In this document: positions 60,005 to 64,000 of the stretch, piece after piece
How positions within the stretch are numbered: the stretch's first letter is position 1
How the letters are laid out: each line of letters begins with the position of its first letter
DNA from: Leishmania infantum JPCM5
Taxonomy: Eukaryota > Euglenozoa > Kinetoplastea > Trypanosomatida > Trypanosomatidae
DNA: 64,000 nucleotides
Direction: 5' to 3'
Assembly (NCBI RefSeq): GCF_000002875.2
Contig: NC_009412.2
Location: forward strand, 253,001-317,000
The notes under the pieces: model-generated
Seen by the model: only the letters and a program-made list of their open reading frames with translations
The model's database searches: none
What the model was told of the DNA's origin: nothing
Position numbers and translations under genes: made by a program

Positions 60005-60898
60005 TGTGCGTTTGTGTGTGTGTGTGTGGTGTTTATTGCGTAGGCTGTGCGTGCGTGGGTAGCTGTGCTTGTGATGACGGGGGAGGGGAGGCTGGGGGCT
60101 GCTGCTGCTATCATTGGGTGGCATAGTCTTCTCTCTCAGCTGGCCCGGAGAGTACTGCTCCTTTTCATGTGCGTAGGGCTTGTCTTCACGTAAACAGAAT
60201 CAGCAGCTGTCGCATGTCTCTTTACATCTTCTCACAATTCTGCGTCTTCATTGCGTCATTTCCATCTTGCCGCCTTCCGCTTTTGCTTTTTCTCCTTTCC
60301 ATCTCAGCTGATCGAAAGAAGGAACGCTAATGCCGATGACGATGATGCGTGCGCCGATTTGAACACAATGTCTTTCATGTTTTCTCCTGCTTCCCTCATC
60401 CTCTCTCTCTGTGGGGTTCGTGTGTGTGTGTGTGCATTCAAGCTGTGTGATCATGGTCAATAACTGTTTCTTGTCTCTCTCTTTGTATGTGCATGATGGC
60501 GGGCTGGAAGGAGCTTTTCACGGCTTTCAAGGGGCGTACGCGCACCGACATGTCCCTACTGCGTGCGGCACTGTGCTCTGACGATCAAGAGAAAAAAAAG
60601 CAAACCGAGCGGAGAAGATGGTCGCTTGTCTCCTGAACGGCTTATGGGTTTACTCGCGTGCCTTGAACTGTGTCCCCGCCCTACCCTGTTTCTTTCCTGT
60701 TTGTGTCCCTGTCGTATGTGTGCGTGCTCACGATGGGACTCTGCCGTTTCTCACCGCACGACTGCTCTTCATGGGCGGGTTGCTAGGCGGGTGGCCGGCC
60801 ATGCATGCGAGCGTGTGTGCGCGAATGGGCGACGCCACACCACTCTCTCTTCTCTTTAGATCAGAGCACATCAACAGCGCTGCCCCATTTCACATGAG

Positions 60899-60921
60899 CC
60901 CCCCCCCCCCAAAAAAAAAAA
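60899..60921. repeat. C12-A11 homopolymer junction
   Basis: Twelve C directly followed by eleven A. It is likely to be error-prone in sequencing and polymorphic. No function is inferred. Confidence 0.9.
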
Positions 60922-62129
60922 GACAGCGAAAGAGGAATTTCAATACAGGAAATGAACGAGAAGTGTTCTCGTAAGCTCGGCTTCGTGATCGCTACACTTG
61001 CGCTTCTCCCGGTTACGTCATCCTGTCGGCGTTGTGCGCTGCGGAGTTTTGAGCGGATTGGGGGATGAGTGAAAGCGGTGCCATGCTGCTTCCCTTAGGC
61101 ACATGCCGGCCCACTACTTTTATGTAGGTGCCTCTGTGCGCGCAGTCTTCGTCGTCGGCCTTTGGCGGCTGCGAGCTCTCGTGCTGCCAATGACATCCAC
61201 AGAAAATAGTTCTCGTCGAGTAATCAGCTACCATATGTGTGTCTCTTTCTGCTTCAAAGTGAATCAGGATGCTTGGGGGCGGGTACCCATTACTACCTGA
61301 GGTAGCTGCTGAAAGTCACCATCCCCGCCCCCGCCCCCTCTTTCTCCCTCACCTCAAAGGTCTCGTTACACTTAAGTCCACCGTCCACGCTCTCCGCCCT
61401 GCTTTGGTGCTTTTCTCTGTTTTCTCCATGCCTTCCTTGTGCTCTTATCATGCCGCGATAGAGGCGGGCCTTATTTTCTCTCTTTGTATGTGTGGTTTAC
61501 ACCCGGGTGTCTGCAAACACTCACGCGCAAGCGCACTTCATTACTCTCGCACAGCGTTGCCGCCCTTCGCGTTTCGTTTTTTTTTTCCTTCCCACAAGTC
61601 GCGGAGGGCTTCGTGATCGACTCTTTCACGCTCGGAACTGTGGCGAGCATCACCGCAACCTGCAGAGCACGCACACCCTTTTCACCTGCCTTGGTAGGAA
61701 AACCGCAGAGAAAGAGAGACGCGTCGAAGGAGCCGAAATAAGAGGCGTGAGCAAACCGAGAGGAGCGGCCTTCCCTCCGCCTCTTCTTCGGCGGCCGGCG
61801 GCAGCGCTGTTGCCCAGTCTTTGATTGTGGGCACGCGTGCCACTGCAAGCAGGGGGGGAAGGGGGGACCATTGTCGCAGGGGCGAGGCCTGCATCTGTAC
61901 CTGTGTGTGTGTGCCTCGATCTTTCTCCGAGTGTGGAGTCGGCAGCGCTTGTCTACGGAGTCTATACAGACACGCGTATACACTCCCTCCTCAGCTGCCC
62001 TGTTTTGTTCTTCTATTCGTTTCAGCTTCGCAGTCCCCCCCCCCTCTGTTAATCAACACGCGCCATCGCACATCACTTTCCTCCGCTTTCTGAAAAGAAA
62101 AGAGCGCTCTCAGGAGTTGGGCGACAGGG

Positions 62130-62660
62130 ATGAACGAGCTGGAGTACTTCGTCGTCAGTACGCACGGGAATCGGTGTGATATCATGCGCTACATGCAGCA
62201 GCTGCGAGACTTGGATGAGTGGATCGAGTACCACCTCTCTCACCTTCGTGCCATTGCAGCCGAGCGGGTGGCATACCAGAAAGCGCAGGCACGCAAAAAG
62301 CAAAGCGGCAATTGTGGTGGCACGCGTGGCCGAGGAGGCCGCGACCGCGGTAGAGGACGAGCATCTGCTGCTGCAGAGTCGACCTTGCACGCACACCACG
62401 TGCATGATGTAGATGCGAGCCCTCAAGGAGAAGTTGGCGGCAATAACGGCAATGCAGACACCGTCGCCGGGGCGTACGCAGCGGGGCTCCAGCGGCAGTT
62501 CGCGTGGCACGAGACGTGCGTGCAGCGCCGCTGCCACGAGCGAGAGGCCGTGGCGGCGGAGCTCGCGGAGCGGTGCTCCGAGGTGCGACTCTCCATGGCC
62601 TCGCGCCTGGCCAACTTTGCTGCTGTAGCAGATGTCCCCGTGACGGAGCTGTCTGGGTAG
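62130..62660 (+). CDS. Small helical protein with an RGG patch
   Basis: A 176-aa protein that I do not recognise. Residues 15-57 form a charged amphipathic helix or coiled coil (IMRYMQQLRDLDEWIEYHLS, then HLRAIAAERVAYQKAQ). An RG-rich patch follows (GGTRGRGGRDRGRGRAS, 63-79), then a disordered His/Asp/Gly/Asn stretch. A second helix lies at 113-166 (GLQRQFAWHETCVQRRCHER, EAVAAELAERCSEVRLSMAS). Two helices joined by a basic linker recall the N-terminal dimerisation region of ING-type chromatin proteins, but there is no PHD finger and the likeness is weak. The RG patch suggests nucleic-acid contact or arginine methylation. The ATG is preceded by a pyrimidine-rich run at 62034-62047. Confidence 0.7.
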   Translation: MNELEYFVVSTHGNRCDIMRYMQQLRDLDEWIEYHLSHLRAIAAERVAYQKAQARKKQSGNCGGTRGRGGRDRGRGRASAAAESTLHAHHVHDVDASPQGEVGGNNGNADTVAGAYAAGLQRQFAWHETCVQRRCHEREAVAAELAERCSEVRLSMASRLANFAAVADVPVTELSG

Positions 62661-63511
62661 GCTCTTTGCAGTATTCATGACAAGCGGCAAAACTTCGGTA
62701 CAGTATGCATGCAGAGAAGCGGGGAAGTTTTGCGAGCTCGTGAGTGCCTGCCCAGCGCGCGAGCATTGTGTTGCACTGAATGGAATTGGTCTTGTGTTGG
62801 CCTGCTTCCGAACAACCAAAAAATAAATGCAGCGCGACGATGCAGCGTACGTGGGCGTCGCTGCGGCTCTCTCTCTCCCTCTCGAGCTCTCTCGTGGCGC
62901 ACGCACGGCGAATAAGAAACACAATCAGCAACTCGATGCAGCGCATCCGTCACCGCTACAGCTGTTTCGGCGTCGCCTGTGCGTTCCATATAGACTGAGA
63001 GCTGTGTGTCTGTGTTGGCGCGCCTCTCTCTGTTTTCATCGTGTGTCCAGGACTACCTTGTGCTCGTCAAGCAAGCATACTAACGTTTCTTTAGGTGCCC
63101 TGACTCTTGGTGCCGAAATCGCATGCACCACTGACCGTGTTCCCACTTTGCCAAGCCTTTCTCTCCTTTTTTCTTTCTCGCGTCGTGGCGTGCGTTGGCT
63201 CGGCTACACTTCACCTCTGCATTTCTTGCACCTACAATGCAACGCAGACGTGAGACCCTCCACCGCATCATTGCCCAGCACACCAGCCCCCCCCCCGACG
63301 CCTTCATGCGTTGCATCGTTGCTGATTAACATTACCGCTGCCGCGCGTTGAAGAGCAGATGCGGTTACCTGAGGGAACATCGCACACGGTTGCGCGGGGC
63401 ACCTGCGCAACGCTCCATCGCGCCTTTCCCAGCCAGACTTGCGGACAGGCCCCGACCCCACCCCTTTCACACACAGCCACGCACATCAGCGACGGGAGCC
63501 CAGCAGCCAAC
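62661..63511. other. Intergenic spacer, 0.85 kb
   Basis: No supported gene. Pyrimidine-rich stretches at 62869-62895 and 63160-63180, and C-rich sequence at 63285-63298, lie upstream of the partial gene at the right edge and may hold its splice signal. Confidence 0.5.
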
Positions 63512-64000
63512 ATGCATGGCCTACACATGCGCTGCCGCCAACAGCGCCTCTTCACTGGCGCCTTGTTCCCAGAGACCCTCAACGATCAGATCGCCGCATT
63601 TGCGCGTCGTCACAAGCTGCAGAGCGACGTGTGGGTGCCGCGCAAAGCCTTCGACACGGCACTCAAGCCGTACAATGTATACATTCTGCCGAAGGCGACC
63701 CTCTGCGACCTCACCCTCACCCCGGGTGGCGGCATGGGCGATGTGACGGCGGCTATCGGCATAGACCGATGTCTTGTGAACGCTGAGCAGACATCGAACC
63801 GGCATCTACTCGAGAGTTTTGCCGACTTCATGGTGTCGTGCCTCACCCCGCCTGAGCAGCTCCCAACACGCATTCAAATCCAGTCCTTCCCACCCGCTGC
63901 CGCTGCGGGTACGCAGGTGGCCTGTCACACAGCCGCTGCTTTGCCATTATCGGGGCGCCAAACGCAAAGGAAGAACGCCAGCGAATACTTCAGTGCCGCC
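63512..64000 (+). CDS. Partial gene running off the right edge
   Basis: From the ATG at 63512 the frame stays open for 163 codons to the last base of the window. It starts MHGLHMRCRQQRLFTGALFP, followed by ETLNDQIAAFARRHKLQSDV and WVPRKAFDTALKPYNVYILP. A Gly-rich turn (LTLTPGGGMGDVTAAIGIDR) then leads into a Cys/Leu region and a polar Ala/Gln-rich stretch at the edge. The protein looks folded and GC-rich in codon third positions, like its neighbours, so it is probably a real gene truncated by the window. I do not recognise the family. Another in-frame Met at residue 6 is an alternative start. Confidence 0.75.
   Translation, partial: MHGLHMRCRQQRLFTGALFPETLNDQIAAFARRHKLQSDVWVPRKAFDTALKPYNVYILPKATLCDLTLTPGGGMGDVTAAIGIDRCLVNAEQTSNRHLLESFADFMVSCLTPPEQLPTRIQIQSFPPAAAAGTQVACHTAAALPLSGRQTQRKNASEYFSAA

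Larger units (their letters stand above)
56696..62129. other. Very long non-coding stretch, 5.4 kb, with a SIDER2-like repeat
   Basis: The longest gap in the window. Apart from the repeat at 58422-58815 I see no protein gene. Plus-strand frames (for example 58949-59524 and 60618-60974) translate to Cys/Phe/Leu-rich strings from T-rich DNA. Simple tracts include an ATT-rich patch at 59969-60004, TG runs at 60011-60028 and 60420-60434, and a C12-A11 junction at 60899-60921. An unannotated non-coding RNA or a very long 3' UTR of the CCCH gene would fit. Confidence 0.5.

Overview
This window is nuclear DNA from a kinetoplastid protist, most likely a Leishmania species. Long intronless genes lie head-to-tail in two large directional blocks. 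They are separated by 0.4-5 kb non-coding stretches rich in GT/CA, GA and pyrimidine tracts, as expected for polycistronic transcription with trans-splicing. Several products are kinetoplastid hallmarks: an RNA-editing TUTase of the RET2 type and the mitochondrial Y-box protein RBP16. Two copies of a ~394-bp interspersed repeat resemble the Leishmania SIDER2 retroposon. I see no tRNA or rRNA genes, CRISPR arrays or bacterial operons.

Left block (about 1.2-37.4 kb, all minus strand, transcribed leftward). Listed from high to low coordinate: an unrecognised 479-aa protein; a RAD5/RAD16-type SNF2 ATPase with an internal RING finger; a proline-rich coiled-coil protein; a Tyr/Arg-rich protein that may be axonemal; a small basic protein with a possible mitochondrial presequence; the SSU-processome factor SAS10/UTP3; a VMP1 homologue carrying an EF-hand; a small OB-fold protein resembling HROB; a BTB/KCTD-type protein; PP1 catalytic subunit; a YAR1-like ankyrin protein; a macrodomain-like protein; a two-pass membrane protein; and SEC13.

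Middle (37.4-38.5 kb): a divergent strand-switch region, the expected transcription start zone for both blocks.

Right block (38.5-64 kb, all plus strand): a small unknown protein, RET2, a dual-specificity phosphatase with a large unknown C-terminal half, a degenerate EF-hand protein, RPB8, a mitochondrially targeted unknown, another unknown, RBP16, a CCCH zinc finger joined to a methyltransferase-like domain, a small RGG/helical protein, and a gene cut off by the right edge.

The most striking structural feature is the pair of SIDER2-like elements at 29717-30110 and 58422-58815. By eye they differ at one base. They are inverted relative to each other and enclose the strand-switch region and twelve genes. 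In Leishmania, inverted repeats of this kind are known substrates for rearrangement into linear amplicons. The most interesting proteins are the EF-hand/VMP1 fusion, the CCCH/methyltransferase-like fusion, the HROB-like OB protein and the phosphatase with an unassigned C-terminal half.
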